In this document: positions 15,987 through 24,380 of the stretch, one piece after another
Numbering within the stretch: the first letter of the stretch is position 1
Layout: each line of letters begins with the position of its first letter
From: Arthrobacter sp. EpRS71
GTDB taxonomy: Bacteria; Actinomycetota; Actinomycetes; Actinomycetales; Micrococcaceae
DNA length: 64,000 nucleotides
Direction: 5' to 3'
Assembly: GCF_001512285.1 (NCBI RefSeq)
Contig: NZ_LNUV01000006.1
Coordinates: 1,848,361 to 1,912,360, forward strand
Notes under the pieces: generated by a model
Seen by the model: only the letters and a program-made list of their open reading frames with translations
The model's database searches: none
Told to the model about the DNA's origin: nothing
Made by a program: the position numbers and the translations under genes

Positions 15987-16040
15987 GGGGGTTCCCTGCT
16001 GAACATGCCGTGCGCACGGCACAGATGGCAGGAAACCCCC
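15987..16040 (-). terminator. Hairpin of the GGTTCCCTGCT family, after ptsH
   Basis: GGGGGTTCCCTGC (15987-15999) pairs with GCAGGAAACCCCC (16028-16040) with one mismatch, and the loop holds the perfect inner palindrome TGCCGTGCGCACGGCA (16006-16021). It lies just downstream of ptsH and shares sequence with the element at 43272-43319. Confidence 0.65.
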
Positions 16041-16057
16041 GTAGTGGCCACGAGAAA

Positions 16058-16336
16058 CTACTCCGCGTCCAGGTCCGTCTCCAGCAGCTTCACCAGGGCG
16101 TCCAGTGCAGCGTCGGCGCCGTCGCCCTCGGCCCGCAGCACAACAACGTCGCCCTTAGCGGCGCCGAGCGTCATGAGCGAAAGGATGCTGGCGGCGTCGA
16201 GCGCGTCATCGGCGGGTTCGCCGTGCATGGCAATGGTGACCTCCACGGGCTGCTCGCCGGCTGCCTCGGCGAACAAGGCGGCGGGGCGGGCATGCAGGCC
16301 GGAGCGGCTGGCGATGGTGGCTGTGCGTTCGGGCAT
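16058..16336 (-). CDS. ptsH: Phosphocarrier protein HPr
   Basis: A 92-residue cytoplasmic PTS protein that takes phosphate from enzyme I and passes it to sugar-specific EIIA domains. The active histidine is His15 in 'SGLHARPAAL'. The 'ASILSLMTLGAAKGD' segment is the site where Firmicute HPr has the regulatory serine; here the serine context is kept, but HPr kinase is not typical of actinobacteria. An AGGAG-type ribosome site precedes the ATG. It lies 30 bases downstream of ptsI, so both form an operon ended by the 15987 hairpin. It probably serves MtlA, encoded 2.6 kb away. Confidence 0.96.
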   Translation of the reverse strand: MPERTATIASRSGLHARPAALFAEAAGEQPVEVTIAMHGEPADDALDAASILSLMTLGAAKGDVVVLRAEGDGADAALDALVKLLETDLDAE

Positions 16337-16366
16337 GGATTTCTCCTAAAGGTTGGAAGCGAAGAG

Positions 16367-18067
16367 TTAGAGGCCGAGTTCTTCGAGCACGGGGAGTTTG
16401 GCGCGGACCCAGTCGCGGGCCTCAAGAGCGCTCGGAGCAGACAAAGCGAGCCGGGCCAGTTCCTGCGCTTGCTCCAGCGTCACCGTTTTCAGGACAGTCC
16501 CGACGGCTGCCAGGGAGCGCGCGGTCATGGACAGTGTGGTGACGCCCAGCCCGGTGAGTACGACGGCGAGGGCCGGGTCAGCGGCTGCCTCACCACAGAC
16601 GCCCACGGGCTTGGGGTCGCCTTCGCGGCCGGAGCCTTCCTGTGCCGCGCCTTCCACCGTGAGCTGGACGAGCCGGAGAACGGCGGGCTGCCACGGTGTG
16701 TTGAGTTCGGCGAGGGGTCCGAGTTGGCGGTCGGCGGCCATGGCGTACTGGGTGAGGTCGTTGGTGCCCAGGGAGGCGAACCCGACCTCGCGCAGGACGG
16801 TGGCGGCAGTCAACGCAGCCGAGGGAACTTCCACCATGACGCCCGGCGTCTGGATTCCGGCGGCAGCGCAGAGGGAGGCGAAGCGGCCGGCTTCGGCGGC
16901 GGTGGAGATCATGGGAGCCATGACCCACACGTCGGCGTCGGATTCCGAGGCTGCCCGCGCAATGGCTTCGAGCTGGCGCTCCAACACGCCGGGCGTGGTG
17001 AAGTCGGTGCGGTAGCCGCGAACACCCAGTGCAGGGTTGGGTTCGGTGGCATCGGTGAGGAACGGCAGGGGTTTATCGGCGCCGGCATCAAGGGTGCGCA
17101 GGACAACCTTCTTGCCCGGGAACGCATCGAACACCGCTTTGTAGGCTGCGGCCTGCTCGTCCACGGAGGGTTCGGTGTCCCGCTCCAGGAAGCAGAATTC
17201 GGTGCGGAACAGGCCAACACCCTGGGCTCCCAAAGCGGCAGCTGCCACGGCGTCCTTGGCTCCGCCGACGTTGGCGAGGAGCGGCACCAGGTGGCCGTCC
17301 GCCGTCGTGCCGTTTCCGTCGAATTCGGCGAGCGTGGCGGAAGTTTCCGCCCACGCCCTCGCTGCGGCGCGCTGCTCCTCAGAGGGTGAAACGGCGACGA
17401 AACCAGCCGCGCCGTCCACGTAGACCTCGGAGCCGTCGGCCACGGAGTCGACGCCGTGCGCGGCAACAACAGCGGGCAAACCGAGCGAGCGGGCAATGAT
17501 GGCCGTGTGGGACTGCGGGCCTCCGCCGGACGTCACCAGTGCCAGGACTACGGCGGGATTCAGCGTGGCAGTATCGGCCGGGGCGAGGTCTTCGGCCACC
17601 AGGATGAAGGGCGTGTCCGAGGCAGGAATTCCGGGAGCAGGGACGCCACGGAGCTCGGCAACAATGCGGGCGCGGACATCCAGGACATCGGTGGCGCGCT
17701 CGGCCATGTAGCCGCCCAGGTTGTGCAGCATTTCGGAGACGGACGCGCCGGCTTCCCAGATGGCCCGCTCAGCAGAGGAGCCTGCGTTGATCAGCTTGGC
17801 CGCCGATTTCAGGAGCATGGTGTCCTTGGCCATGAGCGCAGTGGCCTCGAGGACGGCCTTGCCGTCGCCCGACGCCGTGTCCGCGCGTCCCTTGAGTTCG
17901 TCATGGACCGCCTGCGCGGCCGCTTTCAAGCCCGCGACGGCGTCTTCCGGACTCACGTCCGCGCCCAAACGCTCTCCCGACGGCGGCTCACTCACCGGCT
18001 TGGGCATCTGGCGGACGGAACCAATGATGCGGCCAGGGCTTACCCCTACTCCTTGGAAATTCTGCAC
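16367..18067 (-). CDS. ptsI: PTS enzyme I (phosphoenolpyruvate-protein phosphotransferase)
   Basis: A 566-residue cytoplasmic enzyme that moves phosphate from PEP to HPr. The phosphorylated histidine is His187 in 'GGGPQSHTAII'. The C-terminal PEP-binding TIM barrel shows 'LFRTEFCFL', 'VMVEVPSAALTA', 'LGTNDLTQYAMAADR' and 'VGVCGEAAADP', whose cysteine is the usual catalytic acid. GTG 18067 is chosen because AGAGGA lies five bases upstream and the product then begins 'QNFQGVGVSPG' like other enzymes I; a longer frame reaches 18115. It is divergent from a TetR gene and followed by ptsH. Confidence 0.96.
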   Translation of the reverse strand: MQNFQGVGVSPGRIIGSVRQMPKPVSEPPSGERLGADVSPEDAVAGLKAAAQAVHDELKGRADTASGDGKAVLEATALMAKDTMLLKSAAKLINAGSSAERAIWEAGASVSEMLHNLGGYMAERATDVLDVRARIVAELRGVPAPGIPASDTPFILVAEDLAPADTATLNPAVVLALVTSGGGPQSHTAIIARSLGLPAVVAAHGVDSVADGSEVYVDGAAGFVAVSPSEEQRAAARAWAETSATLAEFDGNGTTADGHLVPLLANVGGAKDAVAAAALGAQGVGLFRTEFCFLERDTEPSVDEQAAAYKAVFDAFPGKKVVLRTLDAGADKPLPFLTDATEPNPALGVRGYRTDFTTPGVLERQLEAIARAASESDADVWVMAPMISTAAEAGRFASLCAAAGIQTPGVMVEVPSAALTAATVLREVGFASLGTNDLTQYAMAADRQLGPLAELNTPWQPAVLRLVQLTVEGAAQEGSGREGDPKPVGVCGEAAADPALAVVLTGLGVTTLSMTARSLAAVGTVLKTVTLEQAQELARLALSAPSALEARDWVRAKLPVLEELGL

Positions 18068-18163
18068 TGAATCCTCTGTTCCTGCTTGTTGGTTCAGACC
18101 CGCCGGCGACGGCACCGGGAGCCTCGAAAACTAGCCTACAAAATTCCTTTGTGAGCCACTTCA

Positions 18164-18178
18164 TATAGCAACGCTATA
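18164..18178. promoter_or_regulatory. Palindromic operator candidate between ptsI and tetR
   Basis: TATAGC (18164-18169), AAC, GCTATA (18173-18178) form a perfect inverted repeat six bases upstream of the tetR -10. The place fits an autoregulatory TetR site that could also act on ptsI. Confidence 0.5.
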
Positions 18179-18183
18179 GGTGC

Positions 18184-18196
18184 TAGGGTAGCGGTT
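18184..18196 (+). promoter_or_regulatory. Leaderless-type -10 for the TetR gene
   Basis: TAGGGT (18184-18189) fits TANNNT and stands seven bases before ATG 18197. No Shine-Dalgarno site is present in those bases. Confidence 0.4.
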
Positions 18197-18919
18197 ATGA
18201 GTTTCGATGACCAGCTTCCGCCCAAAATTCGGTTGCTTCGCGCAGCTGCCGAATTGCTGGCGAATTCGGAGGGGTCAGCGGTCTCAACGCGCCAGATCAC
18301 CAAGCTTGCCGGGGTCACGGCGCCCACGCTCTACCACCACTTTGGCGACAAAGAAGGTCTGTTCGACGCCGTCGTATCAGCCGGATTTGAAGAGTACGTG
18401 GCAGGGGAGCGGGATTTTGCACCGTCCGGGGAGCCCTTGGAAGACGTCCGGCGGATGTGGGATAACCACGTCCAGTTTGGGCTCAGCCAACCCCATCTGT
18501 ATCTGGTGATGTTCGGCAACATCAGACCTGAAAGCCGCCCGGCAATCGTGGCCGATGCTGAAGCGCTTCTGGAAGAGATGCTGAACAAGGCCGCTATCTC
18601 CGGTCAGATCAATGTGCCGCCCCGCGAAGCGGCACGCAGCATTCTGGCGGCCAACGTGGGCGTCACGCTCATGCTGATCGCAGAACCGGTGGAAGAAAGG
18701 AACCTCGAGCTCTCAACGATGACCCGGGATTCCATGATTTTTGCTGTCTCCACGGACACCGCCCGTGGCGCCGCAGCGGACGACTCCGGTAAGTCGTCCG
18801 TGGTTGTTGCGGCAATCGCCCTGAATGCGGCACTGCAGGCCTCACATTCAGACCAACTTTCCAGCTCTGAATTGAAGCTTTTCCTTGAGTGGCTTCACCG
18901 CATTTCCAGCAGCTCCTAA
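18197..18919 (+). CDS. TetR-family regulator of the mannitol/PTS region
   Basis: A 240-residue repressor-type protein. The N-terminal helix-turn-helix is typical: 'LLRAAAELLANSEGSAVSTR' then 'ITKLAGVTAPTLYHHFGDKEGLFDAVV' near residues 33-60 (a single domain). The remainder is a helical ligand-binding domain with no clear specificity marks. It sits between divergent ptsI and co-directional mtlA-mtlD (66-base gap), so control of mannitol uptake and the general PTS genes is likely, by inference. Confidence 0.88.
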   Translation: MSFDDQLPPKIRLLRAAAELLANSEGSAVSTRQITKLAGVTAPTLYHHFGDKEGLFDAVVSAGFEEYVAGERDFAPSGEPLEDVRRMWDNHVQFGLSQPHLYLVMFGNIRPESRPAIVADAEALLEEMLNKAAISGQINVPPREAARSILAANVGVTLMLIAEPVEERNLELSTMTRDSMIFAVSTDTARGAAADDSGKSSVVVAAIALNAALQASHSDQLSSSELKLFLEWLHRISSSS

Positions 18920-18931
18920 GGCTGTCCTCTC

Positions 18932-18945
18932 TCGATCTATATCGA
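18932..18945 (+). promoter_or_regulatory. Inverted repeat upstream of mtlA
   Basis: TCGAT-CTAT-ATCGA (18932-18945) lies in the short gap between tetR and mtlA. Its CTATAT part may also serve as a -10. The TATAGC-type TetR candidate differs in sequence, so one regulator may not read both. Confidence 0.3.
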
Positions 18946-18985
18946 CTGACCCCGCGCCGCAGCGGGACACACGTTAGGAATTCAC

Positions 18986-21076
18986 ATGGCAACAGAGACC
19001 GTTGCGAAGCCCCGCACCAGCGCACGCGTAGGTGTCCAAAAGTTCGGAACATTCCTGTCCGGCATGATCATGCCCAACATTGGCGCCTTCATCGCCTGGG
19101 GGCTCATCACTGCCCTGTTCATCGAGAAGGGGTGGATCCCAGTAGCCGAATTGGGCGGCTTCGGCACCAACGCCGACGGCGATCCCAACGTGGGCCTCGT
19201 GGGTCCCATGGTCAACTACCTGCTTCCGCTTCTCATTGCCTATACCGGTGGCCGGATGGTCTATGACGTCCGCGGCGGTGTGGTGGGCGCCATCGCCACC
19301 ATGGGCGTCATTGTGGGTACAGGCATTCCCATGTTTATCGGCGCCATGATCATGGGCCCGCTGGGCGCCTGGACCATGAAGAAGATCGACAGCATCTGGG
19401 ACGGCAAGATTCGCCCGGGCTTCGAAATGCTGGTCAACAACTTCTCCGCCGGTATTTGGGGCGGAATTTTGACCCTGCTGGGGTTCTACGGCCTGACCCC
19501 CGTGGTCAAGGCCTTCACGGCCGGTGCGGGCTCGGTGGTCCAGTTCCTTGTGGACAATGGCCTGCTGCCGCTGACCAGCATTTTCATTGAACCCGCCAAG
19601 GTCCTCTTCCTCAACAACGCCATCAACCACGGTGTGCTCACCCCGCTGGGTATTCAGCAGTCGCTGGAACAGGGCAAGTCCATCCTGTTCCTGCTGGAAG
19701 CCAACCCCGGCCCGGGCCTCGGCATCCTGCTGGCTTACATGTTCTTCGGCCGCGGTGCCGCCAGGGCTTCGGCACCGGGCGCAGCCATCATCCACTTCCT
19801 CGGCGGCATCCACGAGATCTACTTCCCGTACGTCCTGATGAAGCCCATCCTCATCCTTGCCGCAATCGGCGGCGGCATGACCGGCATCGCTACCTTGGCC
19901 ATCACCAACTCCGGGCTGGTTGCTCCGGCGGCGCCGGGTTCCATCATCGCCGTGCTGGCGCAGACGTCACGCGACAGCTACGTAGGCGTGATCCTGGCAG
20001 TCATCCTGGCTACCGCCGTGTCCTTCCTGATCGCAGCGGTCATCCTGCGTACGTCCAAGAACAAGGGCGATGACGACCTCTCCGCAGCTACCTCCCGCAT
20101 GGAAGCCATGAAGGGCAAGAAGAGCTCGGTATCTTCTGCCTTGACCGGCGAGACCGGCGGCAACACAAACGGCGCCGCGGCGGGCACCGTCCTGACCCGC
20201 CCGGTCCAGAACATCGTGTTCGCTTGCGACGCCGGCATGGGTTCGAGTGCCATGGGTGCCTCGGTCCTGCGTAACAAGATCAAGGCGGCCGGCTTCCCGG
20301 ACGTCAAGGTCACCAACTCGGCCATCGCCAACCTCAGCGACAGCTATGACGTTGTGGTCACGCACCAGGACCTGACCGAACGCGCCCAGCCGAGGACGGC
20401 CAGCGCCGTTCACTACTCGGTGGACAACTTCATGAACAGCCCGCGGTACGAGGAAATCGTCGAGTTGGTCCGGAGCAGCAACACTGAAGGTGCGGCTTCG
20501 GAGGCCGGCACGACGGCGACCCCCGCCGCCGGTACACAGCCCGCCGCAGCAGCCGCAACAGCAGCCCCCACCCATGGCGCGCATGCCGCCGAGCCGGCAG
20601 CCGCCGTCGACGGTCAAGCAGCCGCCGGTCAACCGCTTGAAGGCAAGGGTGTCCTGCTCCGCGAAAGCGTGATCCTGAACGGCACATCCCGTGACCGTGA
20701 CGCAGCGATCGACGAAGCCGGAAAGCTCCTGCTGGACCGCGGTGCCGTTGACGTCAGTTACGTCCATGCCATGCACGAGCGCGAGGAATCCGTGTCCACC
20801 TACATGGGCAGCTTCCTGGCGATCCCGCACGGCACCAACGACGCCAAGGAACACATCAACCACTCGGCCGTGTCCATCATCCGCTACCCCGAAGGCATTG
20901 ACTGGGGCGGCAAGCAAGTGAAGTTCGTGGTGGGCGTTGCCGGTATCAACAATGAGCACCTCCACATCCTGTCTTCCATTGCGAAGATCTTCACCAACAA
21001 GGCACAGGTTGCCCAGTTGGAGGAAGCAACCACGGTTGATGAAGTGTTGGAGCTGTTCGGAAAGGTCAACTCATAG
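18986..21076 (+). CDS. mtlA: PTS mannitol transporter, fused EIICBA
   Basis: A 696-residue membrane protein that imports mannitol and phosphorylates it to mannitol 1-phosphate. Residues 1-345 are the EIIC channel ('GTFLSGMIMPNIGAFIAWGL' start, 'GGIHEIYFPYVLMKP' substrate segment). The EIIB domain follows at about 405-495, with the phosphocysteine Cys414 in 'VFACDAGMGSSAMG'. An Ala/Pro/Thr linker at about 505-550 leads to EIIA, with the phosphohistidine His615 in 'FLAIPHGTND'. All three parts are complete, as in the E. coli enzyme, so only HPr and enzyme I are needed besides. mtlD overlaps the stop codon. Confidence 0.96.
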   Translation: MATETVAKPRTSARVGVQKFGTFLSGMIMPNIGAFIAWGLITALFIEKGWIPVAELGGFGTNADGDPNVGLVGPMVNYLLPLLIAYTGGRMVYDVRGGVVGAIATMGVIVGTGIPMFIGAMIMGPLGAWTMKKIDSIWDGKIRPGFEMLVNNFSAGIWGGILTLLGFYGLTPVVKAFTAGAGSVVQFLVDNGLLPLTSIFIEPAKVLFLNNAINHGVLTPLGIQQSLEQGKSILFLLEANPGPGLGILLAYMFFGRGAARASAPGAAIIHFLGGIHEIYFPYVLMKPILILAAIGGGMTGIATLAITNSGLVAPAAPGSIIAVLAQTSRDSYVGVILAVILATAVSFLIAAVILRTSKNKGDDDLSAATSRMEAMKGKKSSVSSALTGETGGNTNGAAAGTVLTRPVQNIVFACDAGMGSSAMGASVLRNKIKAAGFPDVKVTNSAIANLSDSYDVVVTHQDLTERAQPRTASAVHYSVDNFMNSPRYEEIVELVRSSNTEGAASEAGTTATPAAGTQPAAAAATAAPTHGAHAAEPAAAVDGQAAAGQPLEGKGVLLRESVILNGTSRDRDAAIDEAGKLLLDRGAVDVSYVHAMHEREESVSTYMGSFLAIPHGTNDAKEHINHSAVSIIRYPEGIDWGGKQVKFVVGVAGINNEHLHILSSIAKIFTNKAQVAQLEEATTVDEVLELFGKVNS

Positions 21077-22224
21077 TGAAGGCAGTCCATTTTGGGGCAG
21101 GCAACATCGGGCGTGGCTTCGTGGGGCTGCTGCTCCACGAGGCCGGCTATGAGGTGGTGTTCGCGGACGTAGCGGACGCGCTGATCAGCCAGCTCGCTTC
21201 GGCAAGCAGCTACGACGTGCACGAGGTAGGCGAAAACCCGGCAGTCAAGACCGTCTCCGCCTTCCGTGCCCTGAACTCCGCGTCGCAGGAAGCCGAGGTT
21301 GTTGAGGAAATTTCGACGGCGGATGTGGTCACCACGGCTGTTGGGCCGCACATCCTGAAGTTCGTGGCCCCGGTGATCGCACGCGGGTTGGCAGCGCGCC
21401 CCGCGGACTTGCCGCCCCTCCAGGTGATGGCTTGCGAGAATGCCATCAACGCCACGGACCTCCTGCACACGGAGATTCGGGCGGCCTGGGACGACTCAGC
21501 TGGTGACTTGGACGCCGTCGCGGTTTTTGCCAACACTGCTGTGGACCGCATTGTCCCCAACCAGGCGCCGGGTCAGGGCCTGGATGTCACGGTGGAGACG
21601 TTCTTCGAGTGGGTCATTGACCGGACTCCATTCGGCGGCAATGCGCCGGTGATTCCCGGGGCTACCTTCGTGGATGAGCTGGGCCCGTACATCGAGCGCA
21701 AGCTGTTCACGGTGAACACCGGCCACGCTTCGGCGGCGTACTTCGGTTACCAGGCCGGCCTGGAGAAGATCTCCGATGCCATGGCTGATCCCTCCGTGGC
21801 GGCGAAGGTCCGGGCTGTGCTGGAGGAGACCAAGGAGCTGTTGGTGGCCAAGCACGGATTCGTGGAGGCCGAGCAGGAAGCGTACGTGCAGAAGATCCTG
21901 TCCCGCTTCACCAACCCGCACCTGCCGGACACCGTGAACCGTGTGGGCCGGGCGCCCTTGCGGAAACTTGGCCGGCACGAGCGCTTCGTTGGTCCCGCGG
22001 CCGAGCTTGCCGAGCGTGGCGTCACTCCCGTGGCGCTCCTTGAAGCTGTGTCCGCCGCCCTTCGCTTTGACGACGGTGCCGACGACGAAGCCGTAGAGCT
22101 CGCACGGATGTTGTCCGAGCTGGACGCGGCTGCCGCCGTCGAACGCATCACGGGACTTGCCCCTGAACATCCGCTGTTCGCGGCGCTGCAGAAGCTCGTG
22201 GAGGACCGCCAGGCCGAGGCATAA
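21076..22224 (+). CDS. mtlD: Mannitol-1-phosphate 5-dehydrogenase
   Basis: A 382-residue cytoplasmic NAD-dependent enzyme that oxidises mannitol 1-phosphate to fructose 6-phosphate. 'VHFGAGNIGRGFVG' at the N-terminus is the NAD-binding turn; 'KLFTVNTGHASAAYFGY' holds the conserved catalytic lysine/asparagine/histidine region of the long-chain mannitol dehydrogenases. GTG 21076 overlaps the mtlA stop by one base, so the pair is coupled. A strong terminator follows. Confidence 0.96.
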   Translation: MKAVHFGAGNIGRGFVGLLLHEAGYEVVFADVADALISQLASASSYDVHEVGENPAVKTVSAFRALNSASQEAEVVEEISTADVVTTAVGPHILKFVAPVIARGLAARPADLPPLQVMACENAINATDLLHTEIRAAWDDSAGDLDAVAVFANTAVDRIVPNQAPGQGLDVTVETFFEWVIDRTPFGGNAPVIPGATFVDELGPYIERKLFTVNTGHASAAYFGYQAGLEKISDAMADPSVAAKVRAVLEETKELLVAKHGFVEAEQEAYVQKILSRFTNPHLPDTVNRVGRAPLRKLGRHERFVGPAAELAERGVTPVALLEAVSAALRFDDGADDEAVELARMLSELDAAAAVERITGLAPEHPLFAALQKLVEDRQAEA

Positions 22225-22244
22225 GTTCCACAACCGATCGTCAT

Positions 22245-22307
22245 AAAGGCTCTCCAGCGGGAGAAAAACCAGTGAGTTAGCTCACTTTTACCCGCTGGAG
22301 GGCCTTT
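22245..22307 (+). terminator. Nested hairpin terminator after mtlD
   Basis: AAAGGCTCTCCAGCGGG (22245-22261) pairs with CCCGCTGGAGGGCCTTT (22291-22307), with a small inner mismatch. The loop holds a second stem AGTGAG/CTCACT (22271-22286). A TTTT run follows at 22311. Confidence 0.8.
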
Positions 22308-22315
22308 CGGTTTTG

Positions 22316-22332
22316 AAGTTAGCCTCACCTTA
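22316..22332 (+). promoter_or_regulatory. IdeR/DtxR-like iron box upstream of siderophore uptake genes
   Basis: AAGTTAGCCTCACCTTA (22316-22332) agrees with the actinobacterial iron box core (AGGTTAGCCTAACCTAA) at about 14 of 17 positions. It lies 64 bases before the start of an iron-siderophore uptake operon, the expected target. Repression under iron sufficiency follows from knowledge of IdeR/DtxR. Confidence 0.6.
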
Positions 22333-22395
22333 CTAATAGAGTCAAAAGGCAATTAGGCAACACATCTATGACTTATTAGTGAGTGGAGTACCGGC

Positions 22396-23346
22396 GTGAA
22401 AAAGAGGCTGTCGAGCTACATTGGGGCACTGGCTGCGGGCGCTGCCTTGCTGACCGTTACGGCGTGTGGAGGCGGCGCTACCGCGTCCTCGCAGCCGGAA
22501 GAGGCAAGCACCATCACCATCGAGCACGCACAGGGCTCCACCTCCAATGTGCCCGTGAACCCGGCCAAGGTTGTCACGTTCGATCTCGGCGTCCTGGACA
22601 CCATGAACGCGCTTGGCGTCGAGCCCACCGGTGTTCCCGAAGCCAGCTACCCGGAGGCCCTGAAGAAGTTCTCCGAAGCCAAGTACGCCAAGGTTGGCTC
22701 GCTCAAGGAACCCGACTTCGAAGCTGTCAGCTCCGCGGCTCCGGACCTCATCATCATCTCCGGCCGCACCTCCGGGGCCTACGAAGAGCTGAGCAAGATC
22801 GCTCCCACCATCGACCTCTCCGTGGACGCTGCAAAGCCCATGGAAAGCTTCAAGGCCCAGACGGAGAAGCTCGGCAAGATCTTCAAGAAGGAAGACGAAG
22901 TCGCCTCCAAGCTCGCAGAGGTGGACAAGACGGTTGCCGACACCAAGGCCAAGGCAGCTACGGCCGGCAAGGGCTTGATCGTCCTCACCTCGGGCGGCGA
23001 AGTCACCGCTTACGGCGCAGGCTCACGCTTTGGCATCATCCATGACGTCCTGGGCGTCCCCACTGCCGCCGACGTCAAGAGCGAGGGCTCCCACGGCGAG
23101 GCCGTTTCCTTTGAATACATCAAGGAAACCAACCCGGACATCCTTTACGTCATCAACCGCGACACCGCAATCGGCACTGCCGGCTCCACGGCAAACCCCA
23201 TCCTGGACAACGAGCTCGTGAAGTCCACCAACGCGGCCAAGAACAACAAGATCGTCAACCTCGATCCCGCAGGCTGGTACATCGTGGGCTACGGTCTGAA
23301 CAACGTCCAGGCCATGGTCACCGCAGTGGCCGACTCCGTCGCCTGA
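22396..23346 (+). CDS. Iron-siderophore ABC transporter, binding lipoprotein
   Basis: A 316-residue lipoprotein of the FatB/YclQ type that captures ferric siderophore outside the membrane. The lipobox ends 'LTVTACGGG', with Cys24 as lipid anchor. Conserved marks follow: 'PAKVVTFDLGVLDTMNALGV', 'PDLIIISGRTS' and 'VSFEYIKETNPDILYVINRD', and a helix-rich linker between lobes. The start is GTG 22396. It is first in a four-gene operon with two permeases and an ATPase. Confidence 0.94.
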   Translation: MKKRLSSYIGALAAGAALLTVTACGGGATASSQPEEASTITIEHAQGSTSNVPVNPAKVVTFDLGVLDTMNALGVEPTGVPEASYPEALKKFSEAKYAKVGSLKEPDFEAVSSAAPDLIIISGRTSGAYEELSKIAPTIDLSVDAAKPMESFKAQTEKLGKIFKKEDEVASKLAEVDKTVADTKAKAATAGKGLIVLTSGGEVTAYGAGSRFGIIHDVLGVPTAADVKSEGSHGEAVSFEYIKETNPDILYVINRDTAIGTAGSTANPILDNELVKSTNAAKNNKIVNLDPAGWYIVGYGLNNVQAMVTAVADSVA

Positions 23347-23372
23347 CAGCCCGCATCACCTGAAATCCTGAC

Positions 23373-24380
23373 GTGACAACCACAGCCGTGCGTCCCACGG
23401 CACCAGCAAGCCGCAACCGGACTGGCGAAACCGCCCGCCTGGTTGCGGCTGCTGCCGTTGTGCTGGTGATCGCCGTGGGCAGCATTTTCGTAGGCGTCAG
23501 CGATGTTTCGCTGCCGGCTCTGCTGGCGAACGACGCCGGGGCCTGGGAAATCTTTTGGGTCTCCCGGGTGCCGCGCACCTTGGCTGTGGTGCTGGCCGGG
23601 ATGGCCGTTGCCGTTGCCGGTCTGATCATGCAACTCATGGCCCGCAACCGCTTCGTGGAGCCCTCCACCGTGGGAACAGTGGAATCGGCGACCCTCGGAA
23701 TCCTGGTAGTGACAGTGCTGGCCCCGGAGTCTCCGATCCTCACCAAGATGCTGGTGGCTTCCGTGTTCGCCGTGCTGGGAACCGCGCTCTTCCTGGCGAT
23801 CCTGCGCCGCCTTCCTGCCCGCAACACCCTGCTCATCCCGCTGGTGGGCATCATGCTGGGCGGCGTGATTGCTGCCGTCACCACATTCTTTGCCTACCGC
23901 TTCGACCTCCTCCAGACGCTCAGTAACTGGATGATCGGCGACTTCTCCGGAGTGCTGCGCGGCCGATACGAGCTCCTGTGGATCGTGGCCGTACTGGTCC
24001 TCGTGGGCCTCTTTGCCGCCGACCGCTTCACCGTGGCCGGCATGGGACAGGACTTCACCACCAACCTGGGCCTCAACTATGCACGCACCATGCGGCTGGG
24101 ACTCATGATCGTTTCCTTGATCTCGGCCGTTGTTGTGACCACCGTGGGTGCTGTGCCGTTCCTTGGCCTGGTGGTTCCCAACATCGTTTCCCTATTGTTC
24201 GGCGACAACCTGCGCCGGGCTGTGCCGTGGACCGCGCTTTTTGGGGCGGCCTTCGTGCTGGTTTGCGACATCATTGGCCGGACCATCCGGTTCCCCTACG
24301 AAGTGCCCGTCGGCATGGTCATGTCCGTTGTGGGCGCCATCCTGTTCCTCTTCCTGCTTTTGAGGAAACGCAATGCCTGA
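23373..24380 (+). CDS. Iron-siderophore ABC permease 1 (FecCD family)
   Basis: A 335-residue inner-membrane permease of the FecCD type, with about nine membrane helices. Family marks are 'RVPRTLAVVLAGMAVAVAGL', 'GTVESATLGILVV' and the C-terminal 'GAVPFLGLVVPNIVSLLFG'. It would pair with the next permease to form a heterodimeric channel (YclN/FatD-like). The start is GTG. Its end overlaps the next gene by eight bases. Confidence 0.93.
   Translation: MTTTAVRPTAPASRNRTGETARLVAAAAVVLVIAVGSIFVGVSDVSLPALLANDAGAWEIFWVSRVPRTLAVVLAGMAVAVAGLIMQLMARNRFVEPSTVGTVESATLGILVVTVLAPESPILTKMLVASVFAVLGTALFLAILRRLPARNTLLIPLVGIMLGGVIAAVTTFFAYRFDLLQTLSNWMIGDFSGVLRGRYELLWIVAVLVLVGLFAADRFTVAGMGQDFTTNLGLNYARTMRLGLMIVSLISAVVVTTVGAVPFLGLVVPNIVSLLFGDNLRRAVPWTALFGAAFVLVCDIIGRTIRFPYEVPVGMVMSVVGAILFLFLLLRKRNA

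Noticed and set aside
15944..17389. 481-codon open frame opposite ptsI and ptsH
   Set aside because: The minus-strand genes carry all PTS motifs. This frame is Gly/Arg-rich, has no motif and crosses gene borders.
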